64,000 bases of DNA from Desulfovibrio sp. ZJ209 (GCF_011039135.1 NZ_JAAKEJ010000003.1:62001-126000), one strand, 5' to 3'; positions 9,019 through 18,329 are shown, numbered from the stretch's first letter. Program-made: numbers and translations. The notes: generated by a model not told the origin, from the sequence alone.

Positions 9019-10332
9019 CTAGCGCTGATGGCGTTGACGGTAAGCGGCGAGGTCATGCGTCCAGCCGCCGGGCACTTCACTTTCCTTGAAGAAGATGAAG
9101 GGGTTGGTGCGCGGATTCTTGACCTGGCAGGGCATGGCCGGGGTCTCGGTGGCCTCGAGCAGCTTCTGGAAGGAGAGGCGCTTCATGGTCTCGCCCACGC
9201 GCTCGCGGTTCTTGCCTTCTTCCATCCACCAGTCCCAGATCTTTTCGATGACTTCCTTGATGTCATCGTAGGGCTCTTCACAGGAGATGAAAGGAATGAG
9301 CACCGAGCCCATCTGCGCGCCGTCCACGACCGGGGCCTTGGCGCCGACCAGGATGCAGGCGCCGCGCTCATCGCCGATGTGCAGGGCCTGGGGCATGGTG
9401 TTGATGCAGTGCATGCAGCGCACGCAGTCGGAGGTCTTGATGGAGAGCTTGCTGCCGTCCCACTTCATGCACTTGGTGGGGCAGCGGGCGATGACTTCCT
9501 TCTCAATGTCGAACTTGCCCCAGTCACGGCCGGCATGGGCGCCCGCGTTGGGCTTGATCTCGCCGGCGACGTAGGCCTTGACCTTCTCCTGGTCGATCTT
9601 GATGTCGTCCTTCCATGTGCCGATGACGGCGAAGTCGGAGCGGGCCATGGCGCAGACGCAGCCGTTGGGGCAGCCGTCGAACTTGAACTTGAACTTGTAG
9701 GGGAAGGCCGGGCGGTGCAGCTCGTCCTGATAGTCCATGGTGAGCTGGTAGCACATGTCCTGCGTATTGTAGCAGGCGAACTCGCAGCGGGACATGCCAA
9801 GGCAGGCCGCGGGCGTGCGCAGGTTGGAGCCGGAGCCGCCGAGGTCGTTCTTCATCTCGTGGGTGAGCTGCCAGAAGATCTCTTCGAGCTGCGGGGTCTG
9901 CGTGCCGAGGAGCACGATGTCGCCCGTGGAGCCGTGCATGTTGGTCAGGCCGGAGCCGCGCAGGTCCCAGATGTCGCAGAGGGTGCGCAGGAACTTGGAG
10001 TCATAGTACTTGCCGGAGGGCTGGGCCACGCGCATGGTGTGGAAGGCCGCCACGCCGGGGAACATTTCGGGCTGGTCGGAATAACGGCCGATGACGCCGC
10101 CGCCGTAGCCGAACACGCCCACGATGCCGCCGTGCTTCCAGTGGGTCTCCTTTTCCTTGTAGGAGAGCTCCACCTGGCCGAGCAGGTCTTCAAGGCAGTC
10201 CACCGGGATCTGGTAGTCCAGATTTTTGGGATTGGCCTTACGATTGGCCGCTTCCTGTTTGATGTCGGACACGAAGCTCGGCCAGGGGCCGCTTTCAAGC
10301 TCGTCCAACATGGGAGTCGGATATTTCGCCAT
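9019..10332 (-). CDS. dsrA: Dissimilatory sulfite reductase alpha subunit
   Basis: The 437-residue alpha subunit of DsrAB. Visible are the active-site region TPAACLGMSRCEFAC, the siroheme-[4Fe-4S] region FDGCPNGCVCAM, and a ferredoxin insert with CPTKCMKW and CVRCMHC. Two in-frame ATGs lie close together; the inner one (10332, MAKYPTPMLDEL) is chosen because GGAGG lies 7 bases before it but only about 1 base before the outer one, and because family members begin this way. First gene of dsrABD, behind a leader of about 220 bases. Confidence 0.98.
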   Translation of the reverse strand: MAKYPTPMLDELESGPWPSFVSDIKQEAANRKANPKNLDYQIPVDCLEDLLGQVELSYKEKETHWKHGGIVGVFGYGGGVIGRYSDQPEMFPGVAAFHTMRVAQPSGKYYDSKFLRTLCDIWDLRGSGLTNMHGSTGDIVLLGTQTPQLEEIFWQLTHEMKNDLGGSGSNLRTPAACLGMSRCEFACYNTQDMCYQLTMDYQDELHRPAFPYKFKFKFDGCPNGCVCAMARSDFAVIGTWKDDIKIDQEKVKAYVAGEIKPNAGAHAGRDWGKFDIEKEVIARCPTKCMKWDGSKLSIKTSDCVRCMHCINTMPQALHIGDERGACILVGAKAPVVDGAQMGSVLIPFISCEEPYDDIKEVIEKIWDWWMEEGKNRERVGETMKRLSFQKLLEATETPAMPCQVKNPRTNPFIFFKESEVPGGWTHDLAAYRQRHQR

Positions 10333-10559
10333 TGCCATACCTCCACTATGGTTTGCGTCATGCCGCCGCGCCAAACGGCGGCCGCCACTGCTTGCGGCGC
10401 GGTTCCGGCTCGCCGGTGCGCCCGCTGGTTCACGCCCCCGGCCATGCGGGGTGCGGGGGGCGCGCCCGTGCGCTCAACCCGCGCCGGGAGAACCCCCGAA
10501 ACAGGAAAAGCCGGGCGAGCCGGGACTAGGCCCCAAAGGCCACAACGCGGTCAGGCCTA

Positions 10560-10588
10560 TGTATACCTGAAATATTCGAGCCTGACAA
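10560..10588 (-). promoter_or_regulatory. Promoter of the dsrABD operon
   Basis: On the minus strand TTGTCA (10583-10588), 17 bases and TATACA (10560-10565) form a good sigma-70-type promoter. Transcription would start near 10553, giving a GC-rich leader of about 220 bases before dsrA. No other promoter as good is visible nearer to dsrA. No HcpR-like TTGTGA/TCACAA palindrome is seen around it. Confidence 0.65.
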
Positions 10589-10711
10589 TACTTTGTGCCC
10601 GATTTTTCCCGGAATGGAGACAGTGGCGTGCGCCATGCCCAAGGTGCCGCATTGGCGGGCCATGGCGCACCCTCCCGGAGAACACACCTGCGTAAGGCTT
10701 GAAAACCGGAC

Positions 10712-10743
10712 AAAAAAGGAGGGCGCCGCGGATGGCGGCGCCC
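10712..10743 (-). terminator. Intrinsic terminator of the 10775-11146 gene
   Basis: On the minus strand GGGCGCCGC, a 5-base loop and GCGGCGCCC form a perfect 9-pair stem followed by TCCTTTTTTG. It isolates the upstream hypothetical gene from the dsr promoter, which lies about 125 bases further on. Confidence 0.88.
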
Positions 10744-10774
10744 ACAGGCAAAGGAGGAAAATTTTTGCGGCAGC

Positions 10775-11146
10775 TCAGGCGTTGGCGGCCTTGAGCAGGT
10801 CTTCCACCATCTCGAGGGAGGGTGTGGCGCCGTCGTCAAGCCCGCAGAGGCCGCGCACAGCGAGCATGAGCATGTCGAACTGGAGCACCATCTCAGTGGC
10901 GCCGTTGTGGATGACGCAGGTCTCTCCGCGCACGGAGAGTCGGTAGGCGTGGCGGGTGCGCTCATGGCCGCGCGAGCGCACGATGTAGTATACCTGCTCA
11001 CGCGTGTCCGTCACATAGAGCTGCTGGCGGGTGAGCGTGCCGGACTCCTCGTCGTACCAGGAGCACTCGGAAAACAGGCGGCCACGGAAGCGGAGGTCTT
11101 CACCGTTGTCATGTTTCAGGCAAATATCGTCCATGGATTTCTGCAC
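10775..11146 (-). CDS. Conserved-looking hypothetical protein upstream of dsrA
   Basis: The 123-residue soluble protein (MDDICLKHDNGEDLRFRG, later WYDEESGTLTRQQLYVT and EQVYYIVRSRGHERTRHAYRL) alternates strands in a way that suggests a small beta-rich domain followed by a helical C-terminus. I do not recognise a family. The start is GTG at 11146, chosen for the GGGGAGG about 5 bases upstream; an ATG 12 bases further in is the alternative. It has its own promoter (TTGACA box) and its own terminator, so it is a single-gene unit directly upstream of dsrABD. Confidence 0.75.
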   Translation of the reverse strand: MQKSMDDICLKHDNGEDLRFRGRLFSECSWYDEESGTLTRQQLYVTDTREQVYYIVRSRGHERTRHAYRLSVRGETCVIHNGATEMVLQFDMLMLAVRGLCGLDDGATPSLEMVEDLLKAANA

Positions 11147-11242
11147 AATGACCTCCCCGCTTGCGCCGCCCCGTGCCGGGGCGCTTCCCGGCTCCGTCCC
11201 GCGCCGAAAGACCAGGGACGCCGGCGCCGTTCCAGTGGCAGA

Positions 11243-11271
11243 ACGCTAGCACCGGCCCAAAACCTTGTCAA
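11243..11271 (-). promoter_or_regulatory. Promoter of the 10775-11146 gene
   Basis: On the minus strand a perfect TTGACA (11266-11271), a 17-base spacer and TAGCGT (11243-11248) precede the gene, with a leader of about 90 bases. The -10 box matches consensus only in part. Confidence 0.5.
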
Positions 11272-11324
11272 GAAATCGCAGCAACCAGACAGCAAAAACG
11301 CAGCCAGCAGGCATTTTTACAGAC

Positions 11325-11491
11325 TAACCTATTGATACGCCACGTTATTTGATTCAATGCACCCCGCATTTCAGCAGCCGATACCCGTATTCAGGCGCTC
11401 TCTCCATCGGATTTTCGCTGAGGCGCCGCTTCCTCCCACGAGCTTGAACCTGGCGAGTCGTTCTTGAAAACTCTTGAAACCCAATAGGTTA
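11325..11491. ncRNA. Candidate structured RNA closed by a 10-base inverted repeat
   Basis: In a 488-base stretch without genes (11147-11634), TAACCTATTG (11325-11334) and its exact complement CAATAGGTTA (11482-11491) enclose 147 bases of lower GC. Inside, further complementary segments are seen (GATTCAA with TTGAAAC allowing a mismatch; CAGC...CCGAT with ATCGG...GCTG), so a long interrupted hairpin can be drawn. The size and terminal closing stem are like those of 6S-type RNAs, but I cannot identify conserved 6S elements, the strand, a promoter or a terminator. The rest of the gap holds GGCTGCGCAGCC (11504-11515) and nothing else I can name. Confidence 0.3.
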
Positions 11492-11634
11492 AGTTACCCT
11501 TTTGGCTGCGCAGCCTTGTTCTGACTTCAAGTTAAAGTTCGCATTGCGGTTTTAATGTGTTCCTTTACAGAAAATGTCTAAACATTCGCTAACCATCAAG
11601 TATTGAACATTTTTCGCGGATAGCCTCGCTTCCT

Positions 11635-12237
11635 TCATTCCTGCCCGGGCTTGCCTGCCCTTATGGCTGCAAAGCGGGCATAACAGCGCGCCACCGGCGA
11701 AGCGCTGTCCATGCTCTCCAAAAAGATGCCGCTCGGGGCTTGTACAGGGGCATCCAATTCCGCGCGCCGCTCCGCCCGGCTCTGCTCCCGTCTGCTGCGC
11801 ACAGGTTCGGGGCGCCCCAGCGGGAGCTGCACCAGCACCTCGCTGAAGTAGGCCTGCCCGAGAAAACCATTGACCCGGGCAAGGATCTCCTCGGCGCGAA
11901 AGCGCAGCTCCTGCAGAAGCATGGCGTCCTCGGCCCCGAGCAGGAGCACGGCGCCCACGCCTTCGCGCCCGTGGCTCCCGCTCTCTTCCTTTTTGCGGCC
12001 ATCGCGGTGCCCGAGCGGCCGGGCCAGCTCCGCCAGCTCCGCGCCGAGCGCCGCTTCCCAGTTGTCCCACAGTTTCTGCAGGCCGGCGCGCCCGGGAGTG
12101 CCGCCCATGGCCGCGAGCAGGGCGCGGAGACTCTCTCCCAAGGGTTCCGCCTTTGCAGGGGCGCCCCTCTCCCGGACGCGCCACGGCCGCGCGCGCCGGC
12201 TCCGCCCCACCCCGGCATCACCGTGCCAGCGCGCCAT
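11635..12237 (-). CDS. dciA: DciA-type (DUF721) protein, probable replicative helicase loader/operator
   Basis: The 200-residue protein has the DUF721/DciA core: LQKLWDNWEAALGAELAELARPLG, then VLLLGAEDAMLLQELRFRAEEILARVNGFLG. The N-terminus is Arg-rich. In bacteria lacking DnaC/DnaI, DciA interacts with DnaB helicase at initiation. That fits its position about 25 kb from the origin, although replication genes are not adjacent. The C-terminal 60 residues are unlike the core and probably disordered. The ATG at 12237 has only a weak GGGGGC Shine-Dalgarno. It is divergent from sahR. Confidence 0.8.
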   Translation of the reverse strand: MARWHGDAGVGRSRRARPWRVRERGAPAKAEPLGESLRALLAAMGGTPGRAGLQKLWDNWEAALGAELAELARPLGHRDGRKKEESGSHGREGVGAVLLLGAEDAMLLQELRFRAEEILARVNGFLGQAYFSEVLVQLPLGRPEPVRSRREQSRAERRAELDAPVQAPSGIFLESMDSASPVARCYARFAAIRAGKPGQE

Positions 12238-12276
12238 CAGGCGCCCCCGCGCTGGCGGGGCGCCCGGGCTGCCCGC

Positions 12277-12309
12277 TTGACCATATCAGGAAAAACGCAT
12301 ATGTATGCG
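12277..12309 (+). promoter_or_regulatory. sahR-ahcY promoter with palindromic operator candidate
   Basis: TTGACC (12277-12282) lies 17 bases before TATGTA, and the -10 region is embedded in the palindrome CGCATA-TG-TATGCG (12296-12309). A second, looser pair (CATATC and GATATA) flanks it. An operator across the -10 box fits autoregulation by the ArsR-type regulator encoded 34 bases downstream. No such element lies directly before ahcY. Confidence 0.5.
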
Positions 12310-12342
12310 CCCACGCGGATATAGTCGCCCCAAGGATGCCTC

Positions 12343-13266
12343 ATGGACCTGCTCCCGATCAAAGCCCTTTCCGACGCCACGCGCCTGCGGCTCGTGCATA
12401 TCCTTCTCCATTATGAGCTTTCGGTCAATGAGCTTGTCCGCATCCTCGGCATGGGGCAGTCACGCGTGTCGCGGCATCTCAAGATCCTCGCCGAAGCGGG
12501 CCTTTTGGCCTCGCGCCGTGACGGGCTGTGGGTCTTTTATTCCGCCCCGGCCAGCGGTCCCAGGCTCGCCTTTTTGCGTACGGTGCTGCCCTTCGTGCCG
12601 GCGGACGCCGCCATGCGCGCCGACCTCAGCCTCGCCGCTCAGGTACTGGAGGAGCGTGCCCGGGAGACACGCCAGTTTTTCAATGCCATCGCTGAAGACT
12701 GGGACGAGCTCAACCGCGAGGTCCTGGGGCCGCTCGACCTTGCCGGCATCGTGAGCGCGGCGCTGCCCGCCGGCTGCGGCACCGCTGTCGACCTTGGCTG
12801 CGGCACAGGGGCGGTGCTCCACCGCCTCCTGCCCGACGCCGGCACCGTTATCGGGGTGGACGGCTCCGCGCGCATGCTCGACCTCTGCCGGCGCCGCTTC
12901 CACGACGAGGAGCTGGCGCGCGGCAAGGTCTCGCTGCGCATCGGCGAGCTAAGCCACCTGCCCCTGCGCGACCAGGAGGCGGACTTTGCCTGCATCAACC
13001 TTGTGCTCCACCACCTGCCCGTCCCGGCCGAAGGCCTCGCCGAGGCGCGCCGTATCATGTCGCCCGGCGGCACGCTCTTCCTGGCCGATTTTTTGAGCCA
13101 CAACGACGAGACCATGCGCAGCCGCTATGGCGACCACTGGCTGGGCTTCGACGAGGACAAGCTGCTCGCCGCGCTCGACCGCGCCGGCTTTGCCCCGGCG
13201 CAGGCCCGGCGCGAGCCCGTGGGCCGCGGCCTCACCCTGCTGCTCATGACGGCGACGGCCCGCTGA
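12343..13266 (+). CDS. sahR: SahR-type ArsR regulator fused to a SAM-methyltransferase-like domain
   Basis: The 307-residue protein has an N-terminal ArsR winged helix (residues about 1-75, [14 protein letters not shown] ... [20 protein letters not shown]). It is followed by a class I methyltransferase fold with motif [26 protein letters not shown] and [12 protein letters not shown]. This architecture beside ahcY matches SahR, described in Desulfovibrio and other proteobacteria as a repressor of SAM-cycle genes that senses S-adenosylhomocysteine. Shine-Dalgarno AAGGA precedes ATG 12343. ahcY follows after 49 bases with no promoter visible, so the two form one operon. The name rests on architecture and neighbour, not on a search. 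Confidence 0.85.
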   Translation: MDLLPIKALSDATRLRLVHILLHYELSVNELVRILGMGQSRVSRHLKILAEAGLLASRRDGLWVFYSAPASGPRLAFLRTVLPFVPADAAMRADLSLAAQVLEERARETRQFFNAIAEDWDELNREVLGPLDLAGIVSAALPAGCGTAVDLGCGTGAVLHRLLPDAGTVIGVDGSARMLDLCRRRFHDEELARGKVSLRIGELSHLPLRDQEADFACINLVLHHLPVPAEGLAEARRIMSPGGTLFLADFLSHNDETMRSRYGDHWLGFDEDKLLAALDRAGFAPAQARREPVGRGLTLLLMTATAR

Positions 13267-13315
13267 GGGGCGCCCACCTTCCCTGCCATCAATCCAACCC
13301 GCAAAGGAGTTGACC

Positions 13316-14737
<1,422 letters not shown>

Positions 14738-14760
14738 GCGAAACGGAAAACCGGCAGCGA

Positions 14761-14800
14761 GGCCGGGGCGGCGCGTGGGCGCCGTTCCGGCCTTCCTTAA
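14761..14800 (+). terminator. Intrinsic terminator of sahR-ahcY
   Basis: GGCCGG-GG-CGGCGC, loop GTGG, then GCGCCG-TT-CCGGCC gives a 14-pair stem including two G-U pairs, followed by TTCCTTAATATG. It lies 23 bases after the ahcY stop. Confidence 0.8.
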
Positions 14801-14999
14801 TATGTTAAGTATACATTAAGGAGGGGGAAGAATGTAGCGCCGCTGTACCGAAAGCGCCTGACAACTCAGGAGGAGCCCGCCGTCAGGCAGGGTGCAGATC
14901 CTTGCGCGAACGCGCGAACGCGGGGCCCCGGGAAAGCCTTTCCCGCAGGCGCGAGGCGAGAGCGCCGCACGAGGCCGCATGCGGCGCCTTGCGAAATGC
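14795..14999. repeat. Cluster of inverted repeats after ahcY
   Basis: The gap between ahcY and the next gene holds three further inverted repeats: CCTTAAT...ATTAAGG (14795-14821), GCCTGAC...GTCAGGC (14856-14888) and GGGAAA-GCC-TTTCCC near 14933. There is no open frame with coding character. They may be terminators or processing sites for the convergent gene at 15001. Confidence 0.5.
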
Positions 15000-15000
15000 C

Positions 15001-15276
15001 CTACTCGTCGCCCCAGGCCGCGTCCTCGCCGGCGGCGTCTTCCAGGGCTTTGTAGCCGCGCACGGCCAGATAGAGGACGCCGTCCGGCGCTTCCTCCACG
15101 AGGCCCGTGGCCTCTACGGCCACATTGACTTCATCATCAAGGTCAACACCGGCCCCGCGCGGGAGGATGCGGTACTCCGTGCCATCCTGGACAATGGCCA
15201 CGCTCGCCTGCCGCGCGTCCACCGCACGGGGGAGGCTCGTCACATAGCCTCTGACTGTTACGGGACTCTTGCTCAT
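15001..15276 (-). CDS. Small hypothetical protein
   Basis: The 91-residue acidic protein (MSKSPVTVRGYVTSLPRAV, VAIVQDGTEYRILPRGAGVD, DEVNVAVEATGLVEE) reads like a small beta-barrel of OB-fold type, possibly nucleic-acid binding, but I do not recognise a family. ATG 15276 follows a weak AGGCGG; the frame is open further upstream without coding character. It is transcribed toward ahcY and divergent from the NlpC/P60 gene across a 364-base gap. Confidence 0.62.
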   Translation of the reverse strand: MSKSPVTVRGYVTSLPRAVDARQASVAIVQDGTEYRILPRGAGVDLDDEVNVAVEATGLVEEAPDGVLYLAVRGYKALEDAAGEDAAWGDE

Positions 15277-15640
15277 AGCCGCCTGCGCCTCTGTAGCATG
15301 GGATTTTTTTCTGCATAGCGTGTTTCCTTGCGCAACGCAAGGCAGCCCCCATGCGTTCAAGGCACTCCCCCGCTGCCGCTGCCTGTTTTTTCACACCCTT
15401 CGCTGTGGATATTTCTCCCGAAAACGCATTGCGCTCCGGCCACGCCCCAGCCAATGGCCCCTCCGTCAACTCTCTCCGTATCATTCCAGCCCCATGTCTA
15501 CCGCATTGCGCGTTGCGACTCTCCCGCCAGCGCAGTGGCGCCGGGCATGGCTCAAGTTTTTGCCGCATGCGCCGATAAGAGGGAGGAAGGCCTCCTTTTG
15601 GATGTTTCTTGTAGAGCACACAAGCCTGTGCGGAAGTGTC
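15277..15640. other. Divergent intergenic region
   Basis: This 364-base stretch between the 15001-15276 gene and the NlpC/P60 gene has no credible gene. It holds the inverted repeat CCTTGCG-CAA-CGCAAGG (15326-15342) and two copies of the recurrent CGCATTGCG (15425-15433 and 15502-15510). No promoter of good quality is visible, though both flanking genes need one. Confidence 0.6.
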
Positions 15641-16141
15641 ATGCGCTGTTTTATGCTGGTGCCTCTTCGTTCGCTGCGCTATGCGCCGCTCCTGATCGGC
15701 TTGCTCCTGCTTGGGGGCTGCGGTTTTTTCGGGCAAAGGACAGCCGACAACGGCCCCGCCCCGGTCAAGGCGCATAAGGTGGTGAAGACCGCCTACAGCC
15801 AGATGGGCAAGCAGTATCGCTCTGGGGGCGCCTCCCCCCAAAAGGGCTTTGACTGCTCGGGCCTCATCTGGTGGGCCTATCGCCAGCACGGCGTCAGCGT
15901 GCCGCGTATCACCACGGACCAGGCCAAGACCGGGCATGCCGTGCCCAAGGCGCGCCCAAGGGCTGGCGACATCGTTGTCTTCCGTACAGGGAATAGCCCG
16001 CGTGGGCTGCATACCGGCATCTATGCCGGGGGTGGCTCCTTCATCCACAGCCCGCGCAAGGGCGAGCGCGTGCGCATGGAAAGCCTGAATGTGCCCTACT
16101 GGAAAAGCAAGCTCATTGCTGTGCGCCGCGTCGTGCACTGA
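15641..16141 (+). CDS. NlpC/P60-family lipoprotein (peptidoglycan endopeptidase)
   Basis: Predicted cell-wall cysteine peptidase cleaving peptide stems of peptidoglycan. The 166-residue precursor begins with a lipoprotein signal (YAPLLIGLLLLGGC, lipobox LGGC). It then has AYSQMGKQYRSGG, the catalytic Cys in GFDCSGLIWWAYRQHG, the middle PRAGDIVVF strand and the catalytic His in GLHTGIYAGGG. ATG 15641 is chosen because it opens the signal peptide and has GGAA about 8 bases upstream; the ATG at 15653 lacks a Shine-Dalgarno. Downstream hairpins near 16300 end the transcript. Confidence 0.9.
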   Translation: MRCFMLVPLRSLRYAPLLIGLLLLGGCGFFGQRTADNGPAPVKAHKVVKTAYSQMGKQYRSGGASPQKGFDCSGLIWWAYRQHGVSVPRITTDQAKTGHAVPKARPRAGDIVVFRTGNSPRGLHTGIYAGGGSFIHSPRKGERVRMESLNVPYWKSKLIAVRRVVH

Positions 16142-16297
16142 GGCGGGTTCGCGGCAATGGCCTGCAGTACTGGCCAAGCGTGCGCGCATCGGCCTTGCCG
16201 CTTGCGTCCTCTAATCCTCGGGCCCCATCGCCCTGTCGCCAATCCCTGTTTTACGCCAGCCCCGCCGTTGCGCCACCCCCTCGCGCATTGCCGCAGC

Positions 16298-16328
16298 TTG
16301 CCCGCATCATTGCGGGCTTGCTTTTTTT
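16298..16328 (+). terminator. Intrinsic terminator after the NlpC/P60 gene
   Basis: GCCCGC-ATCATT-GCGGGC followed by TTGCTTTTTTT. It lies about 160 bases past the NlpC/P60 stop and about 85 bases before the MerR gene, so the two are separate units. Confidence 0.82.
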
Positions 16329-16412
16329 ACCGGCATGCCCTACTTCTAAAAAATCTTGAGATGCTATGCGCCATGCGCCGGCATGGCGCTTCGACGCGCA
16401 AAGGGGGCACCC

Positions 16413-17009
16413 ATGAGCAACGCGCCGCTGGCCGATGACAGCCTGTTGAGCATTGCTGATATTTCGCGCCATTTTTCCCTGCCCGAATCCACCACGCGCT
16501 ACTATTGCAAGCGCTTCGCGGCCTTTATCCCCAGCGTTGGCGAGGGGCGCAGGCGCCGCTACCGCAAGGAGACCCTTGATGTGGTCGCGGCCATCCTTGA
16601 GGAGATGCAAAAGTCCCGTACGGCAGCTGCTGTCGAGGTCGCGCTGGATGCCCGCTTTCCCCGCAATGCGCTCGCCCTCAGCAATGAGCGCGAGTGCGCC
16701 CCGGTGGACAGTGCGGCCCAGAGCCTGCTTTCGGCGGGAGCCCTGCACCTGCTCGAGCGCCAGACCCACGCCCTCGAGCTCATCGCCGAGCTCATGCGCC
16801 TCTTTTTGGAGCGCGTCCCGCAACAGAGCGGTGCAAGCTCCGACATCGGACAGGAGCAGGAACGCCTGCGCAACGACCTGGAAACCCTGCGCCTGCTCTT
16901 GCAAAATTCCGAAAAAACGCAGCAGGAAGACCTCGAACAGTTGCGGACATGGATGCAGAGGCTCATGCGCCAGCGCGGGATGGCCGCGCAGGATAGCGCT
17001 GCCAACTGA
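16413..17009 (+). CDS. MerR-family transcriptional regulator
   Basis: The 198-residue protein has an N-terminal MerR-type winged helix (SIADISRHFSLPESTTRYYCKRF ... VGEGRRRRYRKETLDVVAAI), a variable middle and a C-terminal coiled coil (EQERLRNDLETLRLLLQNSEKTQQEDLEQL) likely to dimerise. No Cys or other effector-binding motif is visible, so the signal is unknown. ATG 16413 follows AAAGGGGG with good spacing. It is convergent with the DsbA-like gene, with terminators in between. Confidence 0.82.
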   Translation: MSNAPLADDSLLSIADISRHFSLPESTTRYYCKRFAAFIPSVGEGRRRRYRKETLDVVAAILEEMQKSRTAAAVEVALDARFPRNALALSNERECAPVDSAAQSLLSAGALHLLERQTHALELIAELMRLFLERVPQQSGASSDIGQEQERLRNDLETLRLLLQNSEKTQQEDLEQLRTWMQRLMRQRGMAAQDSAAN

Positions 17010-17151
17010 CCATGGCGGCTTGGCAGGCAGTCTTTCCCAGCCCTTTGCAGACCACTTTTTCACTGTCAATCAGCATTGCGGCCCGGTGCGTCAGCTGCCG
17101 GGAGCACACAGGCCCTCCCCATCTCTCCAGTCATCATCCTGATTTTCCGTG

Positions 17152-17227
17152 AAAAAACGCCCGGCGTCATGCTGCGCCGGGCGTTTCGCATTGCGGCAAG
17201 CCGTACACTACGGCTTGCTTGCCGCAA
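17152..17227 (-). terminator. Tandem terminator hairpins after the DsbA-like gene
   Basis: On the minus strand the first structure is GCAAGCCGTA-loop-TACGGCTTGC (17196-17218), with an alternative outer pairing of TTGCGGCAAG (17191-17200) and CTTGCCGCAA (17218-17227). The second is CGCCCGGCG-8-base loop-CGCCGGGCG (17158-17183) followed by TTTTTTC. It also works weakly on the plus strand, toward the MerR gene. Confidence 0.82.
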
Positions 17228-17229
17228 GC

Positions 17230-18039
17230 CTATTGCGCATTCTTCTTTCCGCTTGCCGCCATTTCCACAGCCTCGCGGAAAAGATCCAGCGGCAGCGCCC
17301 CGCGCACCACAAGGTCATTCACGAGAAAATAGGGCGTCCCTTCCACACCGAGCTTCTGCGCTTCTTTCTGGTCTTCAGCCATGATGTCCGTGACTTTTTT
17401 GCCGCGCACATCCTTGCCAAGCCGCTTCATGTCCACGCCCAGTTTTTGCGCGCTTTCCTTGATGAAGGGCTCGCCTTCGGCAAGCAGGCGGTCACGGTTG
17501 GCGAACATGAGGTCATGGAATTCCCAGGCCTTGCCCTCATCCTGCTGGGCGATGGCGATGAAATACGCCGAGGCGATGCCGCCCGGGCCTTTTTCATCAA
17601 GCGGCAGGTGCTTGAAGACCAGGCTCACATCGTCGCCATAGGTCTTGCGCAGGGCGTCCACATTTCTGGAGGCCTGCTCGCAAAAATGGCAGGTAAAATC
17701 AGAAAAGGCCACGATCCGCACCTTTGCATCGCTCTTGCCGCGCACCGGCCGTCCCTCCAGCTTGACGCTCTTGGGCGTCTGCATATCCTTGCGCCACTGC
17801 AGTTCAAGATTATGCTTGCGCCTCAGGTTGGAGCCCTGCTGCGCGATGTCCAGCACGGCCTCGCTGTTGCGCCGCAAGACATCCAGCACAAGCTCCGGCC
17901 GTTCGCGCAAAAGTGTCTCCAGTGCGGCAGCGAGAGCCGGGTCCGCCGCCTGTTCAGCAGCGTGGACACTGCCCGCTGGCGGGAGCGCGAGCACGGCGCC
18001 AAGAGCGAGGGTACACAGGAAATGAAGCGGCATTTTCAT
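17230..18039 (-). CDS. DsbA-family thiol:disulfide oxidoreductase, exported
   Basis: Predicted periplasmic thioredoxin-fold protein of 269 residues. A signal peptide (HFLCTLALGAVLALPPAGSVHA) is followed by a helical region of about 75 residues resembling a dimerisation stalk. The redox motif lies in FSDFTCHFCEQASR (CHFC), and the cis-Pro in GVEGTPYFLVND. The CHFC dipeptide and the N-terminal stalk suggest a DsbC/DsbG- or Com1-like role more than classical DsbA, but this is inference. ATG 18039 is the first of two close Met codons, and the upstream GGGGTG is a weak Shine-Dalgarno. Divergent from parA across the parS region. Confidence 0.88.
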   Translation of the reverse strand: MKMPLHFLCTLALGAVLALPPAGSVHAAEQAADPALAAALETLLRERPELVLDVLRRNSEAVLDIAQQGSNLRRKHNLELQWRKDMQTPKSVKLEGRPVRGKSDAKVRIVAFSDFTCHFCEQASRNVDALRKTYGDDVSLVFKHLPLDEKGPGGIASAYFIAIAQQDEGKAWEFHDLMFANRDRLLAEGEPFIKESAQKLGVDMKRLGKDVRGKKVTDIMAEDQKEAQKLGVEGTPYFLVNDLVVRGALPLDLFREAVEMAASGKKNAQ

Positions 18040-18256
18040 ATTTTTCACCCCGTGAATGTTGTCCAAACGAAGCTGCGCCACCGTGCTGCAACGCCATGAC
18101 GCGCCAGAATTTTCAATGTTTTTAGCCTGAAGCAGCCATGGACGCAAGCCCCGGTGGGCCCACTCCCTGCCAAAGCCCTCCGCGCACTGCCGGCTTGACT
18201 CCAGGCCGCGCCTTTTTTACAACCCATCACGGGCATGACGGATACCCTCTCCATCA

Positions 18257-18272
18257 TGTTTCACGTGAAACA
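18257..18272. promoter_or_regulatory. parS: parS site 1 (perfect)
   Basis: TGTTTCACGTGAAACA is the consensus centromere-like parS recognised by chromosomal ParB. It lies about 180 bases upstream of parA in a 413-base gap (18040-18452) that otherwise holds only the second parS and undetected promoters. Confidence 0.95.
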
Positions 18273-18329
18273 TGGCAGGAGTTCCCGCTTAACTTGGATT
18301 TTTTCTGTGCCCCCCAAGCTCAAGCACAA

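Noticed and set aside
7504..10695. A 1063-codon open frame on the plus strand opposite dsrABD
   Set aside because: It mirrors the minus-strand dsr genes; Ala/Val/Gly/His-rich sequence without domains is typical of antisense frames in GC-rich DNA.
13267..13315. SAH or SAM riboswitch before ahcY
   Set aside because: Only 49 bases separate sahR and ahcY and no riboswitch-like fold is visible; the SahR regulator and operator explain control better.
15494..15640. Longer N-terminus for the NlpC/P60 protein from upstream ATGs
   Set aside because: The extension has no domain and would bury the lipoprotein signal peptide that begins after 15641.
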